DNA from: Gnetum montanum
Taxonomy: Eukaryota; Streptophyta; Gnetopsida; Gnetales; Gnetaceae
DNA length: 64,000 bases
Direction of reading: 5' to 3'
NCBI GenBank assembly: GCA_015680685.1
Contig: MNCI01033649.1
Location: forward strand, 82,687 to 146,686
Position numbers and translations under genes: made by a program. The notes under the pieces were generated by a model. It saw only the letters and a program-made list of their open reading frames with translations. It was not told the origin of the DNA and made no database searches. This document shows, piece after piece, positions 10,061-20,313 of this stretch (position 1 is the first letter of the stretch; the number at the start of each line of letters is the position of its first letter).

Positions 10061-10851
10061 CTGTCTCTCATTGGCAAGTGGTAGGAGTTGCAGCTAGTGG
10101 AGGTTAGTGCATTTGCATTGTGTGAATAGGGGTAGCTATAGGCAACGTGTGACAAGCATTGCAGATGTGTGCATACTTGACTAGTAGGTGGCAAGAATGG
10201 CACATGGTATTGGGTAGTAAGCACAGCATGTGATGCTGCGCAGTACTACTAAATGTGGCACATGGCGATTGTGGCAATGGTTGGTTACAAAGCAGTGGCG
10301 CCTACGAAGTTGTGGTGTAGAACATAAGCACAAAGTGCATCTTACTCAATAAGCACTCTCTCCCTCTCACTCATCCCTCTCTGTCTCTCTCTCTACAACG
10401 ATGTGACAATGATGTGCACAGTAGGCTTTGAATGACCGCAGTTGCTGCCCCATGAGAACTATGGTAGGGATTCTTTCTCTTCCTCTCTCTCACTACCTTC
10501 TCTCTCTCTCTAACGCATGGCAAGAGACATAGTTAGTGAAGGTTAATGCATCTATATTATGCAAATAACGACAACTATAGGTCATGTGTGATAGGAATTA
10601 CAAACGTGCACATGCTTGACCAACAAGTGGTGAGAATGGCTTGTGCTAGGTAGTAGGCATGACACGTGATGTTGTGCAGTACCATAGAATGTGGCACATG
10701 GCAGTTGTGGGAATGGTTGGTTGCAGAGTAGTGGTGCCTGCAAATTTGCAGTGTAGAATATAGGAGCAGAGTGCATCTTAGTTGATGGGTGCTCTCTTTT
10801 TCTCTCTTACTCCCTCTCTCTCTCTCTCTCTATGATGGCATGATGACAATG
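10061..10851 (+). repeat. Internal tandem repeat (~435 bp) within the family B LTR
   Basis: The TGTGGCACATGGC landmark occurs at 10254 and 10690, 436 bases apart, within longer matching stretches (primary landmarks TAGTGCATTTGCAT / TAATGCATCTATAT, TTGACTAGTAGGTGG / TTGACCAACAAGTGG). The 3' LTR has the same duplication (26909 and 27341, 432 apart), so it existed before insertion. Each unit ends in a CT-rich microsatellite. The second unit is interrupted at 10851 by the nested element and finishes after 20318. Confidence 0.75.
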
Positions 10852-11694
10852 TGATGAGTCATGAATTTGCTAACAGCCACGATATTGCACCCATGATATC
10901 GCATCCATGATCTCACTACCGATGTGATATCGTGTACGCAATATCACAACCTGTCTCCTCATCTATAAATAAGAGGTAGGCAGATCCGATAGGTAGCTTT
11001 TTGTCAGTTTTAGTTTAAGTGTTTTATTTTCTTTCTCTCCCTTTTCCTCCCAGTGTATGCCCATAGTGTGGTGATTGTAATTGTACGACATCCTTTATTC
11101 GAGTGTGACGTACTTGGACATGCACATGATCGGAAATAAAGATCGAGATTACTTCATCATTGCAGCATTCACTTAGTTTAATTAATTAATTATTTAATTT
11201 TTATTGTTATTTACTGCTTTCCTAGTTAATCTCTGTCACCCTTAAACTCATGTTAAATCGTGGAATGAGTATGACTTGATTACAAGCATTTAAGTGTGAC
11301 TACTTGGTAACCCAGTAGCATACCTAGGATATGTGCTTGGTAATCCCAGTGGTAGTCCTACATGAAGTCCAAGATGTGTACGGATAATTAAGGAACGGAT
11401 GCTCATCGCACTTAGGCTAGTTTAGATTCTCTCACCTCTCTCTCCTAGATTACTGAATATTACTTTCCATTGCCTTCAGGAGTAGCATTAGATTAGAAAC
11501 CACATCATACACCTCACTCTGGACTAAACCATACATGACAAAGCTAATACTAGTCCAGGTGGGAAGACAACAAACTGCGACCTAAGGCTAACTATCTAGA
11601 TGCCACAACTAGTCCATCTGCGAAGTTCAAGTGGATCACGCGTGTAACGCTTGTATTCGTATGGTTGAGTGTAGGGGTATCTCGCCACTCATCA
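10852..11694 (+). repeat. 5' LTR of nested family A element (843 bp)
   Basis: Begins TGATGAG and ends CTCATCA, with the primer site one base later. It contains GATATC palindromes (10880-10950), TATAAAT at 10964-10970, and an AAATAAAG motif near 11137 that could serve as the poly(A) signal. Compared with its partner at 19504-20313 it has an extra ~50 bp that includes the TATA box. Confidence 0.88.
10877..10970 (+). promoter_or_regulatory. LTR promoter with GATATC repeats and TATA box
   Basis: A run of GATATTGCACCCAT, GATATCGCATCCAT, a degenerate GATCTC unit, GATATCGTGTACGC and AATATCAC leads to TATAAAT at 10964-10970. The first units are tandem at 14-bp spacing. The same arrangement in other orientations and copy numbers recurs in all family A LTRs. 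Confidence 0.55.
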
Positions 11695-11695
11695 T

Positions 11696-11713
11696 TGGCA
11701 TTGTTGTCGGGGA
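11696..11713 (+). other. Primer binding site, tRNA-Asp type
   Basis: TGGCATTGTTGTCGGGGA one base after the 5' LTR. It differs by three transitions from the perfect tRNA-Asp complement. Homologous sites occur at 3068-3085 and 62121-62138. Confidence 0.8.
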
Positions 11714-11835
11714 CGATGCTAGTTATCTAGATTAGTTATATCATACAAGGTCACTATATAGGAATTAACGATATATCTTTTAAGAAGAATTAATTACAAA
11801 AATTCACATATGAATTCACACACAACTTCACAACC

Positions 11836-13690
11836 ATGCCTCTCCTACAAGACTATGATAATGTCATACCTAATGAGGAAATTCATTGGAGAACTGACGA
11901 ATTATATGACAATGAAGATTGAGTACGCAATCTGAGGTGGGGGTTTCTTATAAACATAAACGAAGGCAACATCATCTCAACGCACAAAAGCATAACTTAC
12001 TTGATGATGATGAACCCCTACTGGCCACCACAAGCCTAATGCAAATACAAGAGGCTATTCGAATCTCCCGTAGGCATCGTAAAGAGAGCCACCTACCCAG
12101 GATCGATTTAAATAACTTTCCCAATTTCTCAGGAGGCTATGAATTAGATCCACAACAACATTTACAAGCCTTCTATGATGCCTATGCATGGAACAACATT
12201 GATAATGGTTGGCAAAAACTTAAGCNNNNNNNNNNNNNNNNNNNNNNNNNNNNNNNNNNNNNNNNNNNNNNNNNNNNNNNNNNNNNNNNNNNNNNNNNNN
12301 NNNNNNNNNNNNNNNNNNNNNNNNNNNNNNNNNNNNNNNNNNNNNNNNNNNNNNNNNNNNNNNNNNNNNNNNNNNNNNNNNNNNNNNNNNNNNNNNNNNN
12401 NNNNNNNNNNNNNNNNNNNNNNNNNNNNNNNNNNNNNNNNNNNNNNNNNNNNNNNNNNNNNNNNNNNNNNNNNNNNNAAAGAAGAAGGAGAAATGGCTAG
12501 ATGGGAGAGTGTTGAAAAACATCAATGGGACCAGAATCTCAACTTAACAAAGGTCCATGATCATAAAAAGGAGAAATCAACCTATCACAAGGAGAAAGAA
12601 CCATCTTTGCCGGTATAACAATCATTAGACGAAGTTGAGGCAAAGATCAATAAGATGTTGGAATGGATGTATAAAAAGAGTGGAGAATTTATCGATATTA
12701 TTGGGGATAGATTTTTGACAAGCCAAGAAGCAGGACCAAACATTAAACAATTGGAAAGAAGGAATAAGGAAAATAAGAGCTCAACTACCAATCATACGTA
12801 TGAATGCAACATATGCCAGTACGATCACCCCAAGGGCCAATGCCCAATATTGTTACATTTACATAAGAATTGGGGAAACATGTTACATCCAGAGTTCGTA
12901 CAGAGATATTGTGTTCAATCACAGTGGCAACAATCCTAGTCATGGGGGAGACCATCCTAAACTAGAGACACCCTTCATATCATTCGAACCCAAATGCTTA
13001 TCTTGTTCAACATCTTGTTTCTCCAACTGGCTCAACATACTTTATCTCACCACAGTACCATTCTCCTCAATATTATCAACCCATGTCCTCAACACAACCA
13101 CCACCTTGTGCACCTTATATTCCTCCTAACTTTCAACATTCTCATCCTTTCCCTCCTTATACATCGCCACCAATTGTTCCTAAGGTATCTGCACCACAGC
13201 AACAACCCATGAATGTTACTTGTGCTACTATTTCCAACAGCGGTGATAGACCTTAGCCACATCGAAGACATCCCTTCTTTAGAAATGACCCTAGGAAGGG
13301 ACGACACAATTCCAAGGCCACTGCATCCTCTAACTTAGCACAAGTCCAACACTATGGTGCACCCTTATCTTCGAACCTAACGCCTCATGGTACTTCATAA
13401 GGGTCACCAACTAACACTCCAACAACCATACGACCCAATGAACACAGTCATGGAAGGCAACATCTCGATCCTTGCATACCATCTAATGGTCCTAAATATC
13501 ATAGTGGGTCAACTCATTATCCAGGAACTACATTGTATAAATTGCCCCACTATGCTTACTACAATCAGGTGTGTGAACCCCAATGGGGTAAGTACGACCA
13601 AGTTCCAATATTTCCAACATGCAAGGATCCCCATCATCATTTATTAATCCTTGCCATCTTCAACCGTTTAGCTATGAGGGATATCCCCCA
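11836..13690 (+). pseudogene. Gag polyprotein remnant with assembly gap (nested family A element)
   Basis: An ATG at 11836 opens a short frame that stops at about 11922; the gag frame continues from ~11919 in another frame, so a frameshift lies here. The segment to 12225 matches the gag of the minus-strand copies (GGY..DPQ.HLQAF.DA, WQKLK). Bases 12226-12477 are unknown. A zinc knuckle CX2CX3HX4C lies at 12805-12843 (CNICQYDHPKGQC), followed by a Pro/His/Gln-rich tail to ~13690 broken by stops. It would be the particle protein; it is non-functional here. Gag lies right after the primer site, as expected. Confidence 0.78.
12226..12477. other. Assembly gap (252 N)
   Basis: A run of 252 unknown bases inside the gag region. 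Any reading frame drawn across it is meaningless there. Single unknown bases also occur at 30562 and 57467. Confidence 1.
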
Positions 13691-14255
13691 TTCTAATAGC
13701 AAGCAGGATTAATAAATGTTTTTCCTTTTCTTTAATTTTACAACATTTTGTTTTCCAGTTTTTTATTTTTCAATTTCTTGTTTTATCTTTTTGTCTTTTT
13801 ATATTTTTATGTTTTTACAAGTAATCTCGTCTATGAATAAAACACTCATGTGGATCGTTGGTTGAGGTGTGTTCTATGTTATCAAGTCTCGAGTGAGCAA
13901 TTATTTGGATAGTAAGCCCATTACACCCACTCATCCACTCTACAAATAAGAGGTTCTATTCGTGGGTACAATGATATTCTTGACATTTTTAAAACTTAAA
14001 ATTAATTTTGTGTTCATTGTACCTAGAATGAAGAAGGATGGACCAAGAGGGTATGATTAGGGTGTGACATCAAGGGGACTTGTAGATTCTCTTTAGTGAC
14101 GTTTGTGGAAGTTATCATGCAACGTGGTTGTACTAAGATCCTTGTAAATATAATGAAAAATAGGAGTAAGAGTAATCAAAAGGGTACTCAAAAATCCAAA
14201 GCTGTTCTAGGGGGTCCCACTAGAAAGACATGCATCCATGCCTGAAGGTTGGTAG
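13691..14255 (+). other. Non-coding segment of nested element after gag
   Basis: T-rich at first (13705-13825), then ordinary sequence. In the sister copies the aspartic protease follows gag, but no protease motif was recognised here. It ends at the boundary of the inserted repeat at 14256. Confidence 0.5.
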
Positions 14256-15753
14256 TGTTGGCGACCGTTTGGGACGCGACCGCCAATGAGTGTCCTCGAA
14301 TAGGATTTAGGTGCCTGCTGGTCTCTAGCAACACCAAGGCCCAGATACCTCCAAATAAACTCAGTAGTTAATATGTGAGTATGTGTGTGTGTTGTTGCGG
14401 TGTGCGGTTGTGAGAAATGTAACGATTACGTTGCATGTAAACTACAAATGACTTACTTTAAAGAGATTCAACCAACTTTGCCAAGTACTGTGAGTTGTAG
14501 AAAATTTCCTATTTTGTTCAACTGCCTAGTCTACGCGGTCCTTATAATACCTACTTGTAACAAATAAAATCTTGCAAAAACATTTGATCAAAATTTCGCA
14601 ATCTACTCCTAATTTTCCCCAGAGAAAGAGATAGTTCCACAAGAAAACTAGAAATAGAGCAAGATTCGATGGAAATAAGCAGAAAAGAAAAGAAAGCAGA
14701 TTTGTGTAGACCTCAAATATTTAAACAAGGTAAAATGACACGAGTAAACACTTCGCAATAAAGCTATCCCAAATTCAATATCTACGAATTGTTCAAACTT
14801 CCAAGGCTCAAACAAGCAATATCTTCAAGACAATCCTATTATGCTACCAAAAATTGTTGCGTAAACTACCACGTACGAGACTCCATTTTGACTAGATAAT
14901 AGATGTCAACGATTGCATTCAAACAGAACCTTTAAAAGACTTGACAATTTCTGATTGAAATACCACGAGAATTCACTTTAAAGATAAAAAGAAGCTATTC
15001 TGGTCCCATCAAAATACCAAAGATTTTCTGAACCCTCTTGACTACTGAATTGTTCAACGGCGTGACTACAAACAGAGGCTCTCTTACAACAATCCCAATA
15101 GCAGTTCCCACACGTTGCACAATAATGAAATTTACTACTAAAATGCTCTTAAGGCTTTTAAACACAAGCGCTTCTATGGCAAAATTTTAATAGAAATTTC
15201 TATCGGTCAACAAGGACAGTAAGAGCAATCTAAAAATCCCAAAATTACTTGCCAAGGATGATACTATCTAAACCACTAGCTAAACAATTTAAACAAAACA
15301 AAAAATGAAATGCATAACTCACAGGACCATGACAAAGAGGCTAAAATCTTTATTCTAGCAAGCCATCTTGCAAGCAATCATTCACGTTTTCTTTACAAAG
15401 CTCTTCTCAAGACCTCAAGTATGTCTCCAAGTGAGAGCCCAAGTGTGATCCTAATGTCTTCTCAAAAGTGTATGTATGAGACCCCAATGTGTTGTTGATT
15501 ATTTCAAGTGATGATATGATTCAAGTGATGATATCTCAAGTGATGATATTATTCCCCCTTGACCCCTGAAGCCTTTTTATAGGGTTCAAAGGTAGGTAGG
15601 GAAGTTACATATTCAAAAATATCTCACCTAACTTCTCTCCCAAGTAACTTGGCCAACCAATTAGAAGATTACTTGCCCAACAAGCTAGGAGGAAGTTATG
15701 TAGTTAGGGAGTTAGGAAGTTATACATAAAATTAGGAGAATTTTATGCTAACT

Positions 15754-15797
15754 TTAATATTTATATTAAATGTAATTAATATTTATATTAAATGTAA
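15754..15797. repeat. Tandem duplication, 22 bp x 2
   Basis: The AT-only-rich unit TTAATATTTATATTAAATGTAA occurs twice without spacer (15754-15775 and 15776-15797), both copies identical. Given in two pieces of interest: it starts TTAATATTT and ends AAATGTAA. Confidence 0.85.
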
Positions 15798-15928
15798 TGT
15801 GATATTACAAATAAATATTTTAAATATCAATATTGCAAATATTTTTATGGGTAGTAACTTATATATAATAATGTTTTAAAATAATATTTATGACTTGGGA
15901 TAATTAAAGGCAAATTTTTAAACCAAGG

Positions 15929-15960
15929 CTTCACACTATGGGTACTTCACACTATGGGTA
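15929..15960. repeat. Tandem duplication, 16 bp x 2
   Basis: CTTCACACTATGGGTA occurs twice in direct contact, 15929-15944 and 15945-15960, with no mismatch. It lies in an AT-rich part of the family C repeat. Confidence 0.9.
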
Positions 15961-16099
15961 TATATTTATCTATATATATATGCATATATATGTTGGTTAA
16001 TTTGGTTATTAATTTGTTAAATATTTTAACCATCCTATGCTTTGAGCGGAAGTAATCAAATAATTTTATATACATCTTGATGAAAACGGTAGAGTTATG

Positions 16100-16870
16100 G
16101 CTTTAAACGATTCTTCTTGTCTCCCGTGTAAATTGCGTAGATGCTCAATCATAGTTCCAGGACAACGGTGTAATCAGCTGGTTCGTTTTCTTCTTCCTCT
16201 TGTCTCTACACAAAACCTGTAAGAACCGACACATGTTCGAATCAAGATTAAAAGTGCCATATTGACCAAAACTGTATGTTTGAACTACCACCGCACAATA
16301 AGGCCCTGCAAAATCGTAACTGACGACCACCGCGGGAGAAGGCTCTGCAACTGCATCTGGCTCTGTCGTCGCGTGGTGTGATGTTAAATCACTGAAGGAG
16401 AAGGATTTTTCTTGAAGAACAACACGATGAACATACTGTCCCAAACAGAGGGTTTCGTTTGCCAGAGATTTTTTGTTTTGTCCCCCCCCCCAAATTGGTT
16501 TAGGGCTTCCTGAGTTTTTTGTTTTTGTTTGTCTCTGCCATTGTCATTGATTGCCGAACTATGGGCCAATGTTTTGCGGATCTACATCCGGTGAATCCAC
16601 AGAAACCTTCTGCATTGTAGCCTACATAATGGAAACTGCTACGGCCTACAAACTTAACAGCAAATCGGGGTTTCAACAGGGCGTGAGCCCTTTCTCCATG
16701 TATTTTGCAAATGAGGGTTTCAAAATTTTTTTAAACAATAATATCCCTGCTTTAGCAAAGATGTTCGTCTGCGCCAGGGTGAATATCGCGGCAGGTGGTG
16801 TTAAACATTTTCTGTGGCATGCGTTTTCCAGGGAAAACACAGTCTTCCTTTACCTTCACTGTTATTAACC
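16100..16870. other. Higher-GC island inside the family C repeat, origin unknown
   Basis: Short ORFs lie on both strands (16145-16444 and 16384-16569 minus; 16551-16868 plus), and there is a run of ten C at about 16483-16492. Its base use differs from the AT-rich DNA on both sides and resembles the glycosyltransferase exons more than the transposons. No domain or gene family was recognised. It could be a captured host gene fragment or simply the U3 part of the LTR. Confidence 0.3.
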
Positions 16871-17226
16871 TTATTGTTGTGATCAGCAGGTATAGTATAT
16901 GGTGGATGTTGGTCTTCCTTTCCTCTGCATAATCTCCAAAACGACGGTGTTGGTTTTTATTTAATTAAATTTTTTGCTTTTCACATCAATAACATACTTC
17001 CTTCCTTGCTATAGAACTAGCCTCTGATTTTTAATAAAGGAATAATCTGGCACCTTTATCTTATATCCAGAATGCTTCAACATCAAATTCTTTACCATTG
17101 AATCAATCTTCTAAAAACACCCTCAACACTAAAGTTGTAATTTACTTGTAAATTTACAACCATAGATTCTTCTAATTTTTAATAAAATACTTCAACTGTT
17201 CCATGGAATGGCCAAATGTGCCAACA

Positions 17227-18530
17227 TGTAGCTTCTCTGGATTTAGTATTCAAAAAAAAAAAAGAGGAAGTGCCACAAAACAAAAATCACTCCTTCCTTG
17301 AATAAAATGCCAAGTGATCGTACACCTTGTTGTTATGGTACTTCCATAGTTTCTCATCATGGGATGAAACAATGCGATGTCACTGCTTAGAGGAATGGAC
17401 TTGGTCCTGATCTTGGAATGACAGGTTAGTGACACCTTAATCATGCTTTGCACGTAGGATTCACTATGCCCTAGGTAAGTTACCTCATGCCCCAATCTCT
17501 ACGATCCCTTCTATAGTTCATCTCATCTCACTGTTCATGTAATTATAGCTCGTGTCGTGTGTAACATAGAATTCTTACCTCATTCCGGTGATACTTACAT
17601 GTGTGTGCTTTGTGGAATTAGTGTGGATTACATTTAACCCTTCTAATGCCCACAGACACTTTAAGTGTGGTTACACAAGGGCATTATAGGTTGAAACCTG
17701 CTTTGGGGAGGACCCACTTGTGTAATCTTTTGTAATATTCACTTATGACATAGCTCACACCCACCATGTCTTACCCTCAGCCTATTTTTCATAATATTCT
17801 TTCCCTTATTACCATCCCTCCGAATTTCAACGTTCCTATGAACCATCACATAGCCTTTTTCTCTACCATCCGAAGTCCTTATTGATAAATTCCATATGAT
17901 CATAATTTTCATGCCTTCATAACTAGTTGAATTACCTTGGAACTCTTTAACAATCGTCCAGATTTCCTTAGTTTACATCGTTTAATTTCAAAGAAATATT
18001 AAAAATTCAGTACATTCTCTAAGTGCCCTAACTTTGACGAAAATATATATACGTGATTCCCCTGTGCTAATCAACATCATTTGCAACTGTTCATGTAGGG
18101 GAAGTTTTTCAAATTCCTCTCTACGACTCACGATTACGCGTCCCTTGCTTTCATATCCATATCTCGCTCATTGGTACTCCGATTTTCATTTCGTTTAAAC
18201 CTACTTGAACCTGGAGTGTTCAGCTTAGTCGTGGGGGAGGCGCACACGCTGAATAGTGCATAAATTTTTTTGAAATTCATCATTTTCTAAAGGAAATATT
18301 TAAGGGTAACTAGTTGTAAAATTAAGAATAAAATGTGTCAATAACAATTTCATCCCCTTAGCTATACCAAAAAATTAAATTGGAAACCACCTAAGCAAAT
18401 AGGACTCAACATTATAATCTTTCAGGGACATGTTCTTCTAATAATTAACATCACACGGAAATGGAAATAAAGTAAATCTATTAAGGGAAACAATAAGGTA
18501 TAACCTAACTTTGGTAACAACCTTACTAAC
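17227..18530 (+). other. Nested family A element, 3' internal non-coding part
   Basis: Sequence around 17580-17700 matches, in reverse, the stretch 57505-57590 inside the complete family A element, with a shared GCATT(A)..CTGCTTTGGGGAGGA landmark. This shows that family A resumes after the insertion. No domain was recognised. A sharp end near 18070-18240 (GTGGGGGAGGCGCAC) could not be explained. Confidence 0.5.
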
Positions 18531-18532
18531 GA

Positions 18533-19320
18533 TTGGCCCCGTGTGATTGTAGATGGCCCCAAAACACAGACAACAGGAAGGTCCTGCTCAAGGTGCGATC
18601 AAATGACCTAGGAGAGGTAAAGGACAAGTTCCTGTTGAACAACATACAAATTAGGAGGAACAACCATTTAGTATCCACCAAGAAGACCCTGCTACTGTAT
18701 AATCAAGGCAGGTAGAAGGAGGAGCTGCTGCAGCATCTGAACATGGACAATATCTCGTGTTGCTCCAGGATTGTGTTCAGATCATCCATGAAAGGTCCAT
18801 ATTCACTATAGTGATCATGGAATTAAATTTTGGACCTTTCACAAAATTTCCTCTAGAGACTGTTAGGGATCACCTCAAAGGGTCCCCATTATGGCCTACC
18901 CTCTCTGAAAGCGGTGCCTGGTACTTAGGGGAAATGTACCATTTTAAGCACAACAAAGAAGAAGGCACCACAGTTAACATTTGTGATGTGACTATTGATT
19001 TCTCTGTTCAAGCCATTTCAAAAATATTAAACCTTTTGAATACAAGGCCAAAGGTTGCTCAGAACTAGCTAGACACTTTCAAAATTGAGCAACTTAATAA
19101 ACTATTGATAAAGAATAAAAGGGTGGCAGAAGAAAAAGAGAAGGCTAACAGGCGTGCCTCTATGGCACAAGCATAGACTTACACGCATGCCAAGGCACTC
19201 AAGGCCTTATAAGAGGAGAAACTCCAGGCTATACTTCGACGCCATCAAATTCTAAGACCTGGAGCACAAGAAAAGGGAAAGACACCCATGGAGGAGCCAC
19301 CACCACTAGGAACTACATGA
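18533..19320 (+). pseudogene. Second ORF of nested family A element (possible plant transposon protein region)
   Basis: Broken plus-strand frames at 18533-18715 and 18757-19068, followed by a Lys/Glu/Ala-rich stretch to ~19320 with stops. The segment around 18985-19040 (NICDVTIDFSVQAISKILNL) resembles the conserved motif of the extra ORF found between pol and the 3' LTR in some Athila/Tat-type elements, where a 'V..V.FSP..IN..L' pattern is typical. Its role is not known in those elements. The position just upstream of the 3' LTR fits. The assignment rests on a short motif only. Confidence 0.4.
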
Positions 19321-19503
19321 GTTCCATCCAATTTTGTAATCATAGGATTTTCTTCTGTGTTATGTCTCAATTTTGTTCTGACTCCACACTACGATATGAA
19401 TCCATTCTAGCCAGTCAATAATCCCATACCTATCCACTATGTAATCAATGGAGCTTGTTCTCACTTTAACTCGAGGACGAGTTTTCATTTAGTCATGGGG
19501 GTA

Positions 19504-20313
19504 TGATGAGTCATGAATTTCCTAACAGCTGCAATATCGCACCCACGATATCGAACCCATGATATCGCACCCATGATATCGCATCCATGATCACACTGCC
19601 AACACGATATCACAACTTTTTGTTAGTTTTAGTTTAAGTGTTTTATTTTCTTTCTCTTCCTTTTCCTCCCAGTGTAAGCCCACAATGTGGTGATTGTAAT
19701 TGTATGACATCCTTTATTCGAGTGTGACGTACTTGGACACGCACATGATCATTAATAAAGATCGAGATTACTTCATCATTGTAGCATTCACTTAGTTTAA
19801 TTAATTAATTAATTAACTATTATTATTATTTACGACTTTTCTAGTTAATCTCTGTCATCGTTAAACTCATGTTAAAACATGGAATGAGTACGACTTGATT
19901 ACGAGCATTTAAGTGTGACTACTTGGTAACCTAGTAGCGTACCTAGGATCTATGCTTGGTAATCCCAGTAGTAGTCATGCATGAAGTTCAAGATGTGTAT
20001 GGATAATCAAGGAATGGATGCTCATCGCACTTAGGCTAGTTTATATTCTCTCACCTCTCTCTCCTAGATTAGTGAATATTACTTTCCATTGCCTTCAGGA
20101 GTAGCATTAGATTAGAAACCACATCATACACCTCACTTTGGACTAAAACATACATGAAAAAGCTAATACTAGTCCATGTGGGAAGATAATGAACTGCGAC
20201 CTAAGGCTAACTATCTAGATGCCACAACTAGTCCATCTGCAAAGTTCAAGCGGATCACGTGTGTAATGCTCGTATTCGTATGGTTGAGTGTAGGGGTATC
20301 TTGCCACTCATCA
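19504..20313 (+). repeat. 3' LTR of nested family A element (810 bp)
   Basis: Begins TGATGAGTCATG, ends CTCATCA at 20313, and is preceded by CATGGGGGTA (19494-19503), the likely polypurine tract; the same tract stands next to the LTR at 57024. It differs from the 5' LTR by loss of ~50 bp that includes the TATA box (between 19617 and 19619), and by extra copies of the 14-bp GATATC repeat. Confidence 0.88.
19531..19617 (+). repeat. 14-bp tandem repeat with GATATC core in U3
   Basis: Four directly adjacent units near 19533-19588 follow GATATCG(C/A)A(C/T)CCAT: AATATCGCACCCAC, GATATCGAACCCAT, GATATCGCACCCAT and GATATCGCATCCAT. A degenerate unit follows, then ACGATATCAC. The 5' LTR partner has fewer clean units, so the repeat number changes between LTRs. 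Confidence 0.75.

Larger units (their letters stand above)
8838..10851 (+). repeat. 5' LTR of family B, first part (about 2.0 of 2.45 kb)
   Basis: Aligns in order with the 3' LTR at 25536-27905, starting with the shared TCAATCTC...CTCAATCTTCAACAAAC landmarks. It starts with TGTTGATG, the inverted match of CATCAACA at 20753-20760. It contains a TATA box (9743-9750), CT-rich microsatellites (about 10358-10400, 10479-10512 and 10795-10831) and an internal tandem repeat of about 435 bp. It is cut at 10851 by the nested element and resumes at 20314. Confidence 0.88.
14256..17226 (-). mobile_element. Solo-LTR-like insertion, family C (about 3.0 kb)
   Basis: It begins TGTTGGC at 14256 and ends GCCAACA at 17226, a perfect 7-bp inverted terminal pair with TG...CA ends. 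The flanks GGTAG (14251-14255) and TGTAG (17227-17231) match at four of five bases, like a decayed target duplication. The first ~160 bases are repeated in reverse at the window start (1-159), with the same sharp end. On the minus strand CCCTATAAAAAGG near 15570-15582 looks like a TATA box. No second copy of the end lies inside, so a very long solo LTR is the simplest reading. It contains two small tandem duplications and, at 16100-16870, sequence of higher GC content whose origin is unclear. Confidence 0.5.
10852..20313 (+). mobile_element. Family A element nested in the family B 5' LTR
   Basis: TGATGAGTCATG begins at 10852 and CTCATCA ends at 20313. 5' LTR 10852-11694, primer site 11696-11713, gag from 11836 and 3' LTR 19504-20313. 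The flanks CAATG (10847-10851) and CGGTG (20314-20318) are a degraded 5-bp target duplication (3 of 5). The family B LTR sequence continues uninterrupted across the join (compare 10405-10440 with 10841-10851 plus 20319-20340). The internal part holds a sequencing gap (12226-12477), a further inserted repeat (14256-17226) and a second ORF near the 3' end. No protease or polymerase could be recognised. Confidence 0.88.

Noticed and set aside
16551-16868. Plus-strand ORF of 105 codons in the higher-GC island
   Set aside because: No domain recognised, overlaps minus-strand frames at its left edge, lies within a repeat; kept only as an 'island' feature.
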